Shown in pieces: positions 45,420 to 60,023 of a stretch of DNA of 64,000 nucleotides. The stretch is taken from assembly GCA_013398955.1 (NCBI GenBank), contig VWPU01005272.1, positions 372,001-436,000 of the forward strand, in the 5' to 3' direction. Positions within the stretch are counted from its first letter, which is position 1. Each line of letters begins with the position of its first letter. A program made the translations under genes and the position numbers. Under the pieces are notes generated by a model. That model saw only the letters and a program-made list of their open reading frames with translations. It made no database searches and was not told the origin of the DNA. Source of the DNA: Callaeas wilsoni. Taxonomy: Eukaryota > Chordata > Aves > Passeriformes > Callaeidae.

Positions 45420-48400
45420 CTGTAATGTTGATTAGAGTAATTAACAGTGCACTGAGGTATTTGTGGAGTTTCTGATTTGAACTGAGCAGTGCTTCTTTTA
45501 TCAAATACATTCATTTTCGCAAATAATACAGATGCAGTACGAACACTTAGTTACATCCATTTGGGGAATTTAAGAGGTTTATCTCAGTTTCATAAAACTT
45601 TAACAAGAATTTTAAAAGTATAGTATTTATTCACTAATAAAATTTTTCCAACTGAATATATAAAAAAGGCATAAAAAGATAAAGACTAGGTGCCAAATCC
45701 TATTTTCCTTAGATCTGGCTTTAGTTCTGAACAAGTGGGATTACTCAGGAGGCAGAGCAGCTGGATTACGTCGCTAAACTTTTGTGTGAGAAGCTCTCAT
45801 AGTGGATCAGAAATGATTGTTAGTTCCTTGGCACTACTTCCAATTTTAAAGATAGTAAATTTAGAAGAGGCAATACTAATACTTCCTGAAATTTTCTTTC
45901 ATTAATCTTTTGACATAGAAAAAGAAATAAAAAACCCCAAATATTTTCACGAAGATTATTATTTTGTACTTATTATTTAAATTTTTGAGCCTCAAGTCTT
46001 AACAATGTCTCTTAAGCAGTTTTGTTGGATTTCCAGACAGTTGGAATTTAATGCTTAAATTTGGTTTTGATCACCATCCTTTCCTTCACTTCTGTGCACA
46101 TCATTCCATAATTACAACACAATTTCCTTCAATTATCTTGAATTCAATTCCCTGTGTTTATCTCTTTTTCTTTTCTCTCTCTTTTTTTTTTTTCATGTAG
46201 AAACAAATGTATGTACGCAGAGAGGAAATGAAGAGGTTGTTTTTTCTTTATGCACAATCCCCTTTACCAAGGAGATGACCTTCAATAAGCAACTTTACTG
46301 TACAGCTTAAAAATTTTAAAGTCATTAGCTATTATATTTTGTTTTGTAAAGACATTAGGTGTTATATTTTGTCTAATAGCCAATGTTCAATAAATAGTAT
46401 AGTATCTAATTTTTCCGCATGTCTGTCTCTGAGAAGTATTGACAGGACTGAACCTCTCTCAATTAAGTGAAGTAGTCAACAGGCTGCAGCTTAATTCAGT
46501 TGCTCTTACCACCAAGAATTATGCGTTTCATGCACAGATTAAGTGACCCAGCATTAAGGAATGGATAAGTTATGATCTCATGTGTTTCCAGCCTCCAGAC
46601 TGACGTTTAGGACATTGTCCTCAAAACCAGGACATAGCTTTGTGCTGTTCCAGGCTGAAATATGTCTACCTCCCATTTGCTGGACAAGTGTGAAGCCTTC
46701 AGCCTTGTAAACAAAAAGTGACTACAAAAGGAAAACCACAGAAATCCCATCAATGACTGCCTCATACAGTTTCTCCACACAAAAATTCCAGCCATCTGCT
46801 CTCAAGAATGGATTCCAGACTCCAGGGGATAGGATGCATTGCCTACAAGTGTGACTCAGGGACTGAAGTACACAGACACTCCTTGGTGCAAGAATCAGAA
46901 GAGAGAGTCCGACTAAAGCTTCACTTAGGCACATGCTATGAGTAGCTGTCACAGAATTAGCCACTTTGTGAAAACAGGAGTAGAGCTTAAGGATATCCTT
47001 GTACTTCTTAGTGACTAATTAGAGGAAATTCCTTGAAAAACACAAAAATACTTGGATTGCCTTCTAAAAGCACTTAATTCTCAGGAGCTGTATGAGGAGC
47101 ATAAGCGTTCAGCTCTAATTTCACTCTAGGGACTGGGCACCTAAATATTATATATCACAGTAGTTGAATTTTTGCTGCTGAAGTCTTTTACTATAAATAG
47201 TTCACATTTCTTTTGCTTCTTCCTTTTTTATTTCTAAACCAAACAATTTTATTGCTGACTTCACCATTGACTAATTTTCAGATCAGCTGTTAAATCTTCC
47301 CTATTTTATCAATCTGCTTCTCCCTGCTTGCAGTCTTAAACTGATACTGGGTCTCTGACCCTCTAAAACCTCTTCATCATTTTCCTAGCCTGAGTATACA
47401 CTTCCACCCTTGCAAGACTACTTATAAGCACTAATCCATCTTACTTCAAACTCTTCTGTTTTAAGCTCATCTCTCTGCCAAATCATCAGCTATGCCTCTT
47501 CTTTTTTTCTTGTGGAAAAAAAACTTGCCAATTAGGTACCTTCCTTTACATGTTTCAAGACCTACATGCCAGAATTCATCATTTTCCTCTCTTTTCCTTA
47601 TTTATATTCTGTATCATGTCTTCCCCAGAACAGCACTTCTGCACTGCACATGTTTTGCTTCAGCAATGCAGGAATTTCTTCATGATAAGAGTAGACTCAG
47701 TCTTAAGCATTTTTTCACATGCTTTGCTGAGTGTTAGGAGAAGTGGAACTTATGCTTGTGAAGTCTTTTTGGAAATGCGTAGCATGTCAGAAAGCCTTCA
47801 TTTCTTTTCTGTATAGGCATATAGTGTGCTTAATAAAGCTTCATAAGTGATGAGTATTTCTAGACATTTGATACATTGTCTCCCTATGCTAGATGTTACC
47901 AAGAATTTCATTAACAAGACATCAGGAAAATAAGCTCGACAATGGTATTTAAATGCTTACAGAAATGCACCTCTCAGTTTTTCAAAGGGTAAAGAGGGGG
48001 GTAGGTGAGAAGGAGAACACAAGTTATCAAATGGTCATAACTGGGAGTGTTTCTTCTCCAGACCATGAAATAGACAAATTTTCCTTTCCAACTCACTATT
48101 ACTTGTATACATTTCAATGTAGAAAGTCATTAATTATTTTCTACTAAATAAGGTAGTCAATGTGGCGATAGCGGTATTTCATGATTTCATCCAGAATTTT
48201 TTTAAACCCAATTAAGACTAGTATTTCAGATTTTCATAACAATCATATATTTTCAACATGCAATAATTATTTCCTTGTAAATTAGAACTACATCACTCCA
48301 TAGATAAGGGCATAAGCTGAAATAATTATAAACAATAAAGGATAGAGCTCTGCTCAAGACATATGGTTTTCCTAAATAATTCAAAGGTCAAATGTATTTG

Positions 48401-49009
48401 CAAATTTTTATCTTTAGAAATGAAGTTTCATCTTACGAAGAATTACGATTAAATTAGAACAGAGCTAACATTTAAGGATACCATCCCATCATCTAAGAGG
48501 TGTTACATATTCAAATCACAAGCTCTGCTTTGTTTAATTAAAAGCAAAGCAAAGCATAAGGGCTGGTAATGAGTTACAGAACCCTTTGAAACTATGCCAG
48601 TACCTTGGTAACGAGATTAAATAATTAATTTTTAAAGGAATGAGTTCATTTTATTACACTCAATATTTGTTTAAATAGTCTTCCAAAAGGTGGGGAACAG
48701 GACATTATTAAGATCCAAAAGTTATGAGGCAGTTTCCCACTTCACTGATTTGGGACTAAAGGGAAAGGTCAGCTGTCCTCAGCAGTAGGATCCTCAGTAC
48801 AGCCCACTTCCATCACAAACACCAAAAGTCACTTGTTTCAAGCAGACTGGTCCAGTGAACGCTATTTAATACAACCTCAGAATTAAAATTAGTGCCAAAA
48901 CTCAATAAAATAAGGTTTAAAAAATAAGGCGCCAAAGTTCTAGAAAGCAGAGATTTCAAAAGTAATACACATTAGGAAAATGACAGGCATTAACCAGAGA
49001 GTGTATTAC
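45420..49009 (-). other. SIPA1L2: SIPA1L2 intron B-C
   Basis: 3.6 kb of AT-rich sequence. A pyrimidine-rich plus-strand run (about 46,160-46,195) is the only low-complexity feature that stands out. No exon was found. Confidence 0.8.
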
Positions 49010-49267
49010 CTTGCACCATCTGGCAGTTTTCTATCAAAGGAAGTGCTACGAGGAATGGCTGTCTGAGCCTGCTGGAGAAGCTGCTGGCACTGCAGTCTGT
49101 CAGATGTTCCTAGGATTGGAGAGGCACGAGAGAGAGGCTGCCCAGCGGGAGTCGGCACCCGATGCCAAGTGGTATTCCTTCTGAAAGGGGTTTTATACTC
49201 ACATGGGGTGCCTTCACTGTCAAGTTTGTATTCCACCATGGGTATACGACAAAGTTCTGAACAACCC
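49010..49267 (-). CDS. SIPA1L2: SIPA1L2 exon B: linker after the PDZ domain
   Basis: 258 nt, phase 2 to phase 2, residues 92-178. The acceptor is TTTGTCCCACAG and the donor GCAAG|GTAATA. It begins RGCSELCRIPMVEYK, continuing directly from the PDZ exon, and matches the family pattern R-x-C-S-E-x-x-R-x-P-V/M-x-E-Y-K that follows the PDZ in SIPA1L1. The rest is a basic, Pro/Gln/Ser-rich linker ending RSTSFDRKLPDGAR, which contains an R-S-T-S type phosphorylation candidate. The reading frame happens to stay open for about 58 codons into the upstream intron, but the strong acceptor and the phase match with exon A fix the start at 49267. Confidence 0.93.
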
Positions 49268-49985
49268 CTGTGGGACAAATAAAAATGCTCATCAGTCTCA
49301 CGGGAGAGAACGGAGAGAGAAATCTTGCATTCACAGTCAGAAGCATATATATTTTTTGATTCCAGGTGCCCAAAAGTGTTCGTACGGCATTGTACTTTAA
49401 ACACTTCAAAACCATCACGCCAAGCAAGTAGAAAACATTTCAAAATAAAAGATTTGCTGTCATGTGCTCGAAGATCGTTGAACTGCCTCCTCGCCTTTCA
49501 AAACGGGGAACATATTAAACTTTTATAAATTAATCTGCAGCTTGAATTTTACATAATAAAAACTTTCAGAAATAAGGCATTTAGAAGTCATAAAGCATCA
49601 AGCTTTTCTAAAACAGCTTTGGTTTGTTTACATTTCAGAAATAGGTTTGTTGCTTTGCAGCAAACTAAATGTTTCTTGGTGGGATTGAGAACTCGCCTTT
49701 AGAATCTCACCTTGTCCCCACAAGAGCACACAGACTACAATGCAAATGATTAATTGGCACCTAAATATTTTTCCCTGTGTTTTTTCAAAGTATGCTTTCT
49801 AATGTCTCTTTTCCTGGGGATTTGTAAGCCTGGAAGAGAAATGGGGAAGTGGAAGGAAGAGACAGATTAGAAACAGTCTGGCTTACCACCTCCGCTTGAA
49901 GTTTACAGTGTGGTTAAATACTAACAGTATTCACAGAGAGTGGAAACCCAGGTAAAAGTACTGCTAGCGTTCCACAAAAGATCAG

Positions 49986-50014
49986 TGTGGGATATTTGCC
50001 TGTGGGATATTTGC
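49986..50014. repeat. 14-bp direct duplication
   Basis: TGTGGGATATTTGC occurs at 49986-49999 and again at 50001-50014, one base apart. Confidence 0.9.
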
Positions 50015-53000
50015 TGTAGACTCAGACTGGACTCAATAATTAAGGGTTACTGTTTCAGAAACTGGTTAATAGAAGCTTCACACACCCTTTAAGACAATAC
50101 TGATTATAATTGGAGATATTTTATATTCTCAACATTCCCTCTCCATTATTTGTCTGATAGGCAGTGTGTACTGAATCAATATCTGTAAACACCCTAAATA
50201 CTTCTAAAGCAATACATTAAGGTTAAGTAAGAAATAGTGAAAATTTGCTGCTCTGTCTCCACTACAATTCTGTTCCATTCCTTGAGCTGAGTCTTGATCA
50301 AGCTTTGCTTTTGATGAAAAACCAACATTTACCATTTGCACCTAAATTAAAATCATCTAGAGAAAGTGCAATAGAGTGTAAAGAGTTTACAGTCTTAATC
50401 CTGAAAATATCTTGGCATAAATGACTTAACACAAATGTGCAGGGCAAGTAAATTGTATGAATTCTCACACATTAAATTACTGTGCATTAAAGCTTCTGAA
50501 TCAACTCTCCCAAAGAATATTTTCATTAAATGGTTCTGGTAAACAGATTAAAAGAAAAAATATTAGACAAAAAGCAAACTGCCTTATTCAAGGCTGTTGA
50601 AGGGAAAACCTGTAAGCAACTGTAGCAATTACATTCCAGATACTCTGAATATGCACAGTCTGATCCAGTCAAATGTTTTAGTCTGCAGAATTTTTTAGTA
50701 GCAAATAGACAAGTTTATCTTGTAGCATTAAACCTCTGCCCCTGGTGGCACTCAAACGGATGAAAAAGTTAAAGAACTTAAAAATACAGAGGATAAAAGT
50801 ATTGGGAATAGAGATTAATAGCTAATATAGGGTGGAAGACACCTTGATGAAGATGAGCTGAAGAGCTAGAAGATTCCAAAGCAGAACTCAGAATTCCTGG
50901 TTTTTCAAGGTTATTCTTTCATCAGAAATATCATTGTAAGATGCACCAATAAAATTTGACATGTGCAACCTCTGCTGACAAATCATACTGGACATGCTGG
51001 AAGCATCACAGAATTTCACAATCATGATTTTCTGGTTTGAGCTCCCCTAAGGAGGTAAAACCACCCTAATAATCTCTTCTCACAGACATGGAATGGTGCT
51101 ACAGAGAAATCACTGTTATAAAATTATCACATCATTTCAGAGGGTCAATTTGATATATCTCTAGCCTTCCCCTCACCCTGAAAGTGCCATAGTTATTCAG
51201 AACACCACTTCAAACTGCCTCAGTCCATGTATTGATTTAAAAAATTTTTTTCACACCTCTAAGAATCACATGTTGGGCTCTTAGAATGATGAACAGCATG
51301 AAAAGGTCAAGTTGAGTGAATTGCACAGAACTGTGCAAATTCTTCTACTGCTGAAGCATATATAGAATATATTTCTCCAGTGTGATTTTCAACTGCTTGT
51401 ATTCCAAGATCATTCTTCCCTTCATACAAGTTCCTGCCTCATTCACTGCCTACAACAAAGAAGGTGTAGGAGACAATAGCCTCCAGCAATGCAATCATGA
51501 TCCTTTTTTGTTTCTTATAAGAAGTTTTACATACAAAACAAACAAATCAAAGAATGCAGAAATTATATAGCAAGGTTAATATTAGTTTTGTGCACTGCAC
51601 AACTTTTCATGTGGACATATATACAGTTTTCCGTTATTTGATGAGGAAGTTGAACAATTATGTAGGCTAAAATTCTGATCTCCCTTCTGCTGATTTCTTA
51701 GTATTGTTTCACCCCCTTCATTCCTACAGGGTTTAGGCATTAGAAGCAAACCACCCTCTCCCCAACTTTTGTTATTAAGATATCAATTTCATAGTTCATC
51801 TTGGTAATTGAGAAAGTTATAGCATGTAATTGTGATTGTATCCTTCATTAGATACTCCCCATAAAGTACTCTAAATGCTGTAAAAATAGCCATGTGTTTT
51901 AAAAGCAAAAGGGACTTCCAGTACTATTTGGTTTGACTTAGCTTGCTGACTAATTAACAAAAGCATGGTACAATAATAGCAAACAACAAGCTTTCCCACA
52001 ATGAGTAAGAACCGAAAATTTCGTAAAATTTTGTATTTGTTTGCATCAAGAAAACATATTCTTCCTACAAATAAAAAAAAAAAAATTGAGGACACAGTTT
52101 CTGCAGAAAAAGGCTTACAAAACAACCCTGTTTCAAATCACTATAAAAATTCAACAGCGTTGCTTATGAATTCAAGACAGAGCCCTAGAATGCTTGTTTT
52201 AACTGGCTCAAAAAAGAATTTCCATGGTTTCAGATAGCTTCTTTTGTCACATACGATTTTTAAATCTTAATTTAAAAGTACCAAACCAATCACTTCAACA
52301 TTTATATGAAAAAATATGCTTCACTGCTTCACAAGCACTGCCTAAAGAACAGATACTGCAGCATACTGAGATAGGTAAAGTCATAATTGTAGCTACCTCC
52401 TATATCAGGAAGAAAGAGAAGGAATTACTTCATGCCTACAATCCCCACCTCCACTCCCCGCCATGGATCAAACTGCAAGTTATTTTTCATGAAAAAAACC
52501 CCACAAAAATAAATGCAATTTCCTCTTAAATATGTAATTTGACCTTTATCTAACTTTTACTTGTAATTTTGTTACTTATTCCACCAGTGCATGAATATAC
52601 ATTGGCACTGGTATTGAATGATAGCTTTTAAATTTCAATTTTATATATTTCTTTTAAATTCACTTTAAAGGATACATATAGACAAATCTCTATTTTCTGG
52701 TTTTAAAAAGATACTTAAATTTATGCTAAACAAGTATAGGATATCAAATGTCTTTCACAATTATATCCAATATAACATTTTAAAAACAGACTCACGATAT
52801 TTAACAAGCAAATGTGACCATATCTTGACCACACATCAGAAATTATAGTACTTCCTGCCCTTCACCATAGTTTGGTATTAATTAAATCAATCCTTCAACA
52901 TAAAACACAGACTCCTACTAATACCTTTGGTTCAAAGGCCGTATTATCCTATTAAAAATTTGGTTAATAAAACCTACTCTGCAATTACAGAGAGCATGAC

Positions 53001-54418
53001 TCTACGATACAGCTAGCAGGTCATGACAGCATAATAAAATTAAAGACTCCACTATAAAAATCTGCAATATTCAAATGTTCCTGCAAGGAGCATGATGTTC
53101 TGAAAGAATTATCAAGCAGTCTATTAAATTTTTCAAACTACATTAGCTGAACCTTTCAATATTCGTTTCAGATACCGTATAAAGGTACTGTAATAGGCTC
53201 TGTGAAGGGCCTACATTAGGCAGGGAGTCTAGTTAAACGCAGTAAATATCCATCTCCGTGGAAAAGTTAGAAGCTTCCACACACTATGATCAGCAGCCTG
53301 TCACCTTGATAGCTACACAGAAGCCTTCTTTTCTGCTACATCCTGTGGCAATCAGCTGCTGGGTATGACATCAGCATTTGGACCCCAGCTATCTACAGAT
53401 TTCAGACATCACGAACAACTTGTCAGGGTATCAACATAACTACAATACCTGGTTACAATTTAACTTCAGTTCAATGTGCTGCAGGGAAGAGAAGCAATCA
53501 TTGGTGTGCATCAGTTTTTTACATTCATAAATTATCCCTTACTATCGCCACTTCAATACCAAACATTAAATCCTGCTCAAGAAAGAGTCTTTATCTAGCA
53601 GTACAATAAGTAACTGCATTCTGCTAACTCAAACTTTGTTTTTGAAAACAATCACTTCTATTACAGTGCATGTTTCTTCTTACACTAAAGTAGTGCCCGA
53701 AGTGACACAACAAGCCTGAGGACTCATCGTGCAATCTATTAAATCCACATAATAAAACATAGATTAATTTCAGATTAAGTCACAGATTAATACTTATAAT
53801 TATAGGGATTTAGTTGAAAAGCAGGATTTAGTAGCTTGGTTTTGCTTAGACTCAGGGTGTAGTTAGTTAAGACATACATAGGTTTTCTCTTCCCTGACAG
53901 TGGGAAGTACCTCCTGGAGGCAGTATCTCAACTCCACTGACTCCCTTTATCAGTTACAGCACAAGTCCAAGACACTGCATAATACTGAAATGGTCCAAGA
54001 GAATCTTGGTCCAAAAGTCAAGACAAAAATTTCAAGCTCTGATATCTCAGAAACCAAATAACAGTAGTCACACATCATCCAAAATAAAAGAAAATAAGTA
54101 AATCCATTTTATTTTTAAATAATTTCATACCACAATAGATGTATGAGATTGCTTACAGCAACCTCAGGAGGGGCTGCTGCCCACCCTACCACTTGGTTTA
54201 AGGCAAGTGATAACTCTCTGAGAGTCCCCCCATGGAGCCAAAGAGTCAAAGCTGACAATTCCTCCTTCTCGTAGATAAACTCATTGTCCTTCTGATCTTT
54301 ATTACTATTCCATTCTAAAAAGAACTCTTGTGCTGGTGAGCTGACGAGCAACTCAGAGGCCTCCTAAAGAGCCTCTACGTCTGTATTGTTACATGAAAAA
54401 GAGAAATACAGACAGAAA

Positions 54419-54480
54419 CTAGATGATCTTTAAGGTTCTTTCCAACTCACAACGTTGTATGATTCTACTATGATTCCACG
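54419..54480 (+). mobile_element. CR1 3'-terminal remnant
   Basis: GATGATCTTTAAGGTTCTTT and CCAACTCACAACG are followed by the octamer-like terminal repeats TATGATTCTACTATGATTC, the hallmark of CR1 3' ends. It lies antisense to SIPA1L2 in intron A-B. Only the last 60 bp or so is recognisable. Confidence 0.8.
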
Positions 54481-55029
54481 AATCATAGAGATAAGAACGA
54501 AGAAAAGAAATAAGGGAAAAAAAGAAACTCGAACCCTTCTTTGCATCTGTCCATAGAGACAAACAGAGCTTTGCCAAGCATTTTTGGGTTTTTTTCTGCT
54601 TGACTGCAAAAACTGTACACATAATTAACTTCAGCAATTATAATTAACTCCTGCTATAAGTTCACTTATAGCTCAGTAAGAAAAAAATCAAATCCTTTAC
54701 TTGGGTAAGAAATACAGTTAAGCATTTTCTACCATTTTATTTTTTGTTGAGTAGAGAGGATTAACTTTTGCAAGTAGTACAACTTCCAGTTAGTATCATT
54801 ACATTTTCTTAGTGATAGTTCTTTCAGTTATTTCTAAAAGCCATCAGAATCTAGAGTTTTCAGATATTTTCAGCTTTCTTAGATTAGTAGCAGGGGTGGT
54901 AATTAAAAGGTTTGGTTCATCCAAATTCTCCTTTTACAACCAAACGTTCAGTTTCAGGTCCTGATGCTTCAACTTGCCTCAGGTGATGTTAGACCCAGCT
55001 TCTTTCTAGCTCAGGTGGCTTAATTTATT

Positions 55030-55045
55030 AAATAAATAAATAAAT
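55030..55045. repeat. (AAAT)4 microsatellite
   Basis: Four perfect AAAT units. Confidence 0.85.
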
Positions 55046-57654
55046 ATTAAGAATTTGAAGGCCCTATGAACTATCCCACCAGCTCATGGCAAACAGCCCT
55101 GTGACAATATCTGAACTCCACCACACAGCAGCCTCTTCCCCTTCCTAAAGGCATTTTCCAAACATTCTGTACTCTGCTAGTTATCTGTTACTTTTAAAAA
55201 GCCCCAGAAAGGCAATTCTTTCAAAGAAGTCATAATCATTTAAGGGGAGCAAGCATAGAGACTGGAAAATAAGTCATTACATCTCTTTTATTTGTAAGAA
55301 GGAGTTTGCAAGGTTCAAAAGAATAAAACAACCTCAGAAAAATTGCAGTAGTACTTAAAAATGGCCCACAGGCAGTTTCAGTCATAGTTACTAAAGTATT
55401 TCCATTTTCAAAATTACATACAACAGCAGAAAAAGAGTCTCTTGCTTGTTCAGACCAACAGTGGAAACTACTGCTGCTACAGCTCTCCAGCTTCTGTTTA
55501 TAGCCCAGCCCTGGAAATTTTGCTTAAAGTTTGGTTTGCTTTCTAGATTTCCTAGAAATTATTTTGTAACTGGTTCTGAAGCAGTTTCTTTTTTATACAA
55601 AATGGTAGTTGAACTAAGACACACAGCTAGTAAATGTAGTAAAAAAGAATCTAGCAAGATCTACAGTTTAAAATAGATTTAGAAGTACTTGAATTCCATG
55701 ATTGGATTTGGGTGATTAAGGAGATAGTGTCCTTGAACACTACTACAACACCACCAGCGAAAGCAAATCAGAATGAACATCATTATTCTCCTGCTCAAAT
55801 GCACACAATCCCAGCTACTGTGCTACAGTACTATGGAATATTGGCAACAACAGAAGAACAAATAAACAATTCTGAAGGGACAGACCTAGCACAGAAACAA
55901 ATATAACACAAGAATGCTTATTCATATCGGAAAACAATGACCAATATGTTTGTTCTAATACCGCTTTGTCATTTAAAGAATTTATGTTTTAAATACCAAT
56001 TTCTTCTTTCTGTCTAAATATCAGCCTGATGTCACACAAATAATTTTGATTTCTGCATCAATTTGTGCATGATTATTTAATTGCTGGAGCAAACTGAAAA
56101 CAGCAGGAGCTTTGTCTCAAGATCATTAATTTTACAGGATAGTAAATGAAAGGCCTTATTCCATGATTGCTTTTGCATATGCTACTATCAAGGCTTTAGT
56201 GGAAGGATCTACATTAAGTAATGGAAGACATTTATTGAGCAGAATTTTTCTCTGTAATTTCCTAATCATTCTGTAACATTCCTTTGTAAGCACCTTCAAT
56301 ATTCAAATAGTTTATTTCCACGCTGAAATAAATGAATACAAGATAGTTTGCAGGAAAAAAAAAATCCTTGTTAATAGTTTATTGCTAATAGTTTATTCTC
56401 AGTGGGTGCACACTTACATTTTGTTGGTTTTGTTTTAAAATTAAGATTTATTGAAGATTATTTGTGGGTAAGCTAACAGACAAAAAAAATCAAGTCAAGA
56501 ACTGATTACAGGATCTCCACTTCGGCTGATGTTTTTTCAAGGGACTGCTTTGGAAACACCCCTGCACAACTGAAACTCATTTTCACTTGAAGGATACAAT
56601 TCCCAAGATACTCCATGGCACACACGTCCAGTTTGTGTAAACTCACTTCAGAATTTGATCCCAGCAAGGAATCAGTGCTAGTAAGCAACCCAAAGAGAAA
56701 TTCCTCATTGCTTTGTATTCATAAAACCCAGCAGACAAAGCTAAGCAGAAACTAGTCTTTCAAGAAGTGGAAATCGGCTGATAATCTCAGAAAATGAAAG
56801 ACAGGCATTAATAAAATGACACATATGGATTTTTTCATGAAACTCTGGATTTTTTTTTTTGTTAAAATAGTATTTATATTCTTGTAAATGTATGTAAATT
56901 TTTAATGCAACTGATTCTTCTAGAAACAGAGATGAATGTATTATTATATCTATGCACTGTGGGCAAAATCTTAGTGGCTGAACTTGAAACTCTAGATTAT
57001 GGCATTTAATTAAAAAAAAAAAAAAAACGCCAAAAAACAAGAACAGAAGAACAATCCACCAGTATATACTCTGAGAAATCAGGTTAAAATACAGAGAAGG
57101 AAAGCCTACCCAACTGCCAGAAGGCCATATACTCTGTGGAATGAGTCAAACTTTCAAGGGATTTATTTCAGCTTCCAAATGTACTTTCCTACATATGTCA
57201 GATAGTCTGATGCATCATTTCTTAGCAGAAAACCTCTAAAACCAGCTGTGAATAAAAGCAATAATTACTGGAGCATAGATGTAAATCTTTCACCTGCTTT
57301 TTAACCATCATTCTCCTAGACATGTGTAATGTGTGGGTCAAGGATGGATGGACCCCCAAATATGACAGAAATATCTGTATGTCTACTTTTAGTGTTATTT
57401 GATAATTATTACATCTACTTGATACAAAAAAGTTCTCTCTTGATGAGCTGTCACACCTGCCTTAAATGTTTATCACAGGTATGTGTGTGCAATCACTCAC
57501 AGAGGCATGATTCTATCCTTTTTAGCCATGCATGGACTCTCCAAGGACAGTGGCATTTCTTGTCAAATGAAGGTGAAATGGATTTTAGCTCTCCAGATAC
57601 TCCTGCTTTACATCCAAAACTACTACCTGTATATTTCTGAGTAAACCTGACACC

Positions 57655-58130
57655 AGAGTACAACAGAGACATGAACACATGGAGCAAATCCAGCAAAGGA
57701 TCAAAGACGATTAAGGGATGAGAGCATCTGAAACACAAGGAGAGACTGAGAGTGCTGGGATCATTCAGCCAGGGAAAGAGAAGGCTCAAGAGGGATTTTA
57801 TCAATGTGTATAAAATACCTAATGGGGTAATAAGGAAAAAAGATGACAGACCAAGGGTTCTATCCACTGAAAACAGAGGAGGCAAGGTGCAAAACTGAAG
57901 TACAGGAAGTTCCATTTAAGTATACATAAAAACTTTTCTTACTGAAAGGATGATTGCATATGAAAACTGAAATATTGAATTGTTGAATCTCCGTCCTTGG
58001 AGATATACAACACCCAGTGAACATGTCCATGAGTAGTCTGCTCTGGCTGACCTTGCTTTGAGCAATGGGGTTGGACTCAACAACCTGCAGAGGTCCTTTC
58101 CCACCTCAGCTATCCTCTGTTTCTATGACA
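57655..58130 (+). mobile_element. CR1-type LINE 3' fragment
   Basis: Sense on the plus strand, antisense to SIPA1L2. Landmarks in CR1 order are GGATCAAAGACGATTAAGGG, GAGAGACTGAGAGTGCTGGG, TTCAGCCAGGGAAAGAGAAG, GGGATTTTATCAATGTGTAT, TGTTGAATCTCCGTCCTTGG, GGGTTGGACTCAACAACCTG and CAGAGGTCCTTTCCCACC. It is 5'-truncated, with frame breaks, so inactive. Confidence 0.88.
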
Positions 58131-58530
58131 AGACCCTACAGAAGGCTAAGAGAAGCAACAGAGAAGGAGACAGGGAGATGGATTTGCACAAGTTTTAACT
58201 AGTAAGTAGCAGTGATAGTCTATCTTTTTCCCCCAAAATTCTGACAATTTATCTCTTTCTGCCCTCTCCTCTTTTCTCTCATTCATTAATATATTTTACA
58301 AACAATGCCATAGATCATATTTGTCTACTGAAATTCTCAGACTTATCGTGCAATACCTATAACTGCTTTCTCTCTGCTCTATTTAGATTATAAACACTGC
58401 AAAAAGGCAAGCTCAAAACCCTCCAGAGACTGGACAATCAAAATCACTAATCATATTTTTGGGGATATACAAGGGAAAATGAGCAGCTTTCTGTGGGAAA
58501 TTGATATTTGAGAGAAAGAGACATTTCTTT

Positions 58531-58544
58531 TATATATATATATA
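58531..58544. repeat. (TA)n microsatellite
   Basis: Seven TA units. Confidence 0.85.
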
Positions 58545-60023
58545 CTAGAAAGGCGAAGCTAAAAAGAATTTAAACATGCTTTAAAAAAAATTTTAGAATA
58601 GACACATAGTTTTAAACAAAATCATTTTTCTCAGTAATTAGTCACAGTTTTAAAAATGCTAAAAATTATAAAGAGGAGCAGCTTTTGCAGATTTTTCCCA
58701 GTGTGGTAACATTCATTTCAAACTCCTCCTACACATAGACTTGGGTGCTATGTATCACACTGATGTGGGATTTAAACATTTTATCTCTAGAAGAAGGTTT
58801 ATATCAAAGACAATATAAACAGTTCATACAGTATGTATTTTTCTATCAGGGCCTATAAAATACACATTTTTACCTTCAATATAATAGGATCAGCTCATTA
58901 GACTCATATTCTGTAAACAGCTTGGAAATGTATACCAAACAAGTCAGTGAAAATTCATACCCAGAAGCAGATGGTGAGAACAGCAAAGCTAAGCAAAGAG
59001 AGGCTTAATTGCAAATTTCTATCCAACTAAGCAAAACGGTGGTGTTCTACATTCACAGGCATTTTGTTCAGAAAGGGAGGCATCGACATGCAGGTTGAGG
59101 CAGGGGACAGCCCTTGTGTGTCATACATCAGGCCAATGACTACTTGGAGAATTGCCACCAATTAAACAGCATTCGTATACAGTTGGCATCGACTTCACAG
59201 TGCTACACGCTACGTAAAATTTTATTGCTTGTTGTCTTGCCAAAAGCAACACATCTAATGTTTTTTCTGTTGAATTAAAAATCAGCAAGAGATTTAAAGT
59301 TGGCCTGCTACAAGAAGAGAAGTAATTAAATTTACTCTGGTACAGTTCTCATTTAGAATGAGCCAAATTAACACTGACTAGACAAGGTGTGTGAGAAATA
59401 AAGTCACACTGTTACAAAGTTTCATTTCTTTCCTACTTCTCTGCCTCGTGATATTAAAAAATGGAGAAAAATGTCTTTTGTCACCAAAAAAGGAATACTG
59501 ATGAAAGAAAAATGCGTTTCATCCCTGAAAACAATGGTACAGTCACTGTAATTATTTTTATTACAGTCTTTCCCTGAGCATAAGCATATATTTCATGTTG
59601 TAATAAGATTTCTCCACTTTAAATGATAAACTTTGAATCACATTGATGTCATTCACTATTTAATGGAAATAAATTAGATATCTGTAGAAAGTGAGTAGGA
59701 CTCTAAGACTTGGTACCATGTATGTCCAGAACCCACTAATTCACTACTTTCATTAAATTTCAACATAAAAAGAAAAATAAATCTTTTTCAATAGTCAGGA
59801 GTTGGAGAAATCTCAAAGATGGACAAGGTAAAATTTCATGAAAAGGATTCCACATTTTTAAATTCAGGATTAAGACATAAAACTCCCCTGTGGAAGAAAA
59901 GAGGTAACATCAGCTTTCAGAACAGCTGCCAGAACACACTAAAGTTTACTCCCTACCCTTTGAAGGTCAGAAAAAAGTAAATTTTCCATGAAATTTCTTA
60001 CAGGACCTTATTTTATCTTCTAT

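Noticed and set aside
45420..45514. Open frame extending exon C upstream (MNVFDKRSTAQF...)
   Set aside because: Any upstream acceptor in this stretch that I tried breaks the phase with exon B, so it is intron read-through.
49268..49443. Open frame extending SIPA1L2 exon B about 58 codons upstream with an ATG
   Set aside because: It is in frame with exon B, but a strong acceptor at 49268-49269 and exact phase continuity from the PDZ exon show it is intron. An alternative first exon is possible but has no promoter evidence.
50990..51120. Possible CR1 3' remnant (CACAGAATTTCACAATCATG)
   Set aside because: Only the first few words resemble a CR1 end; the following sequence does not follow the CR1 order.
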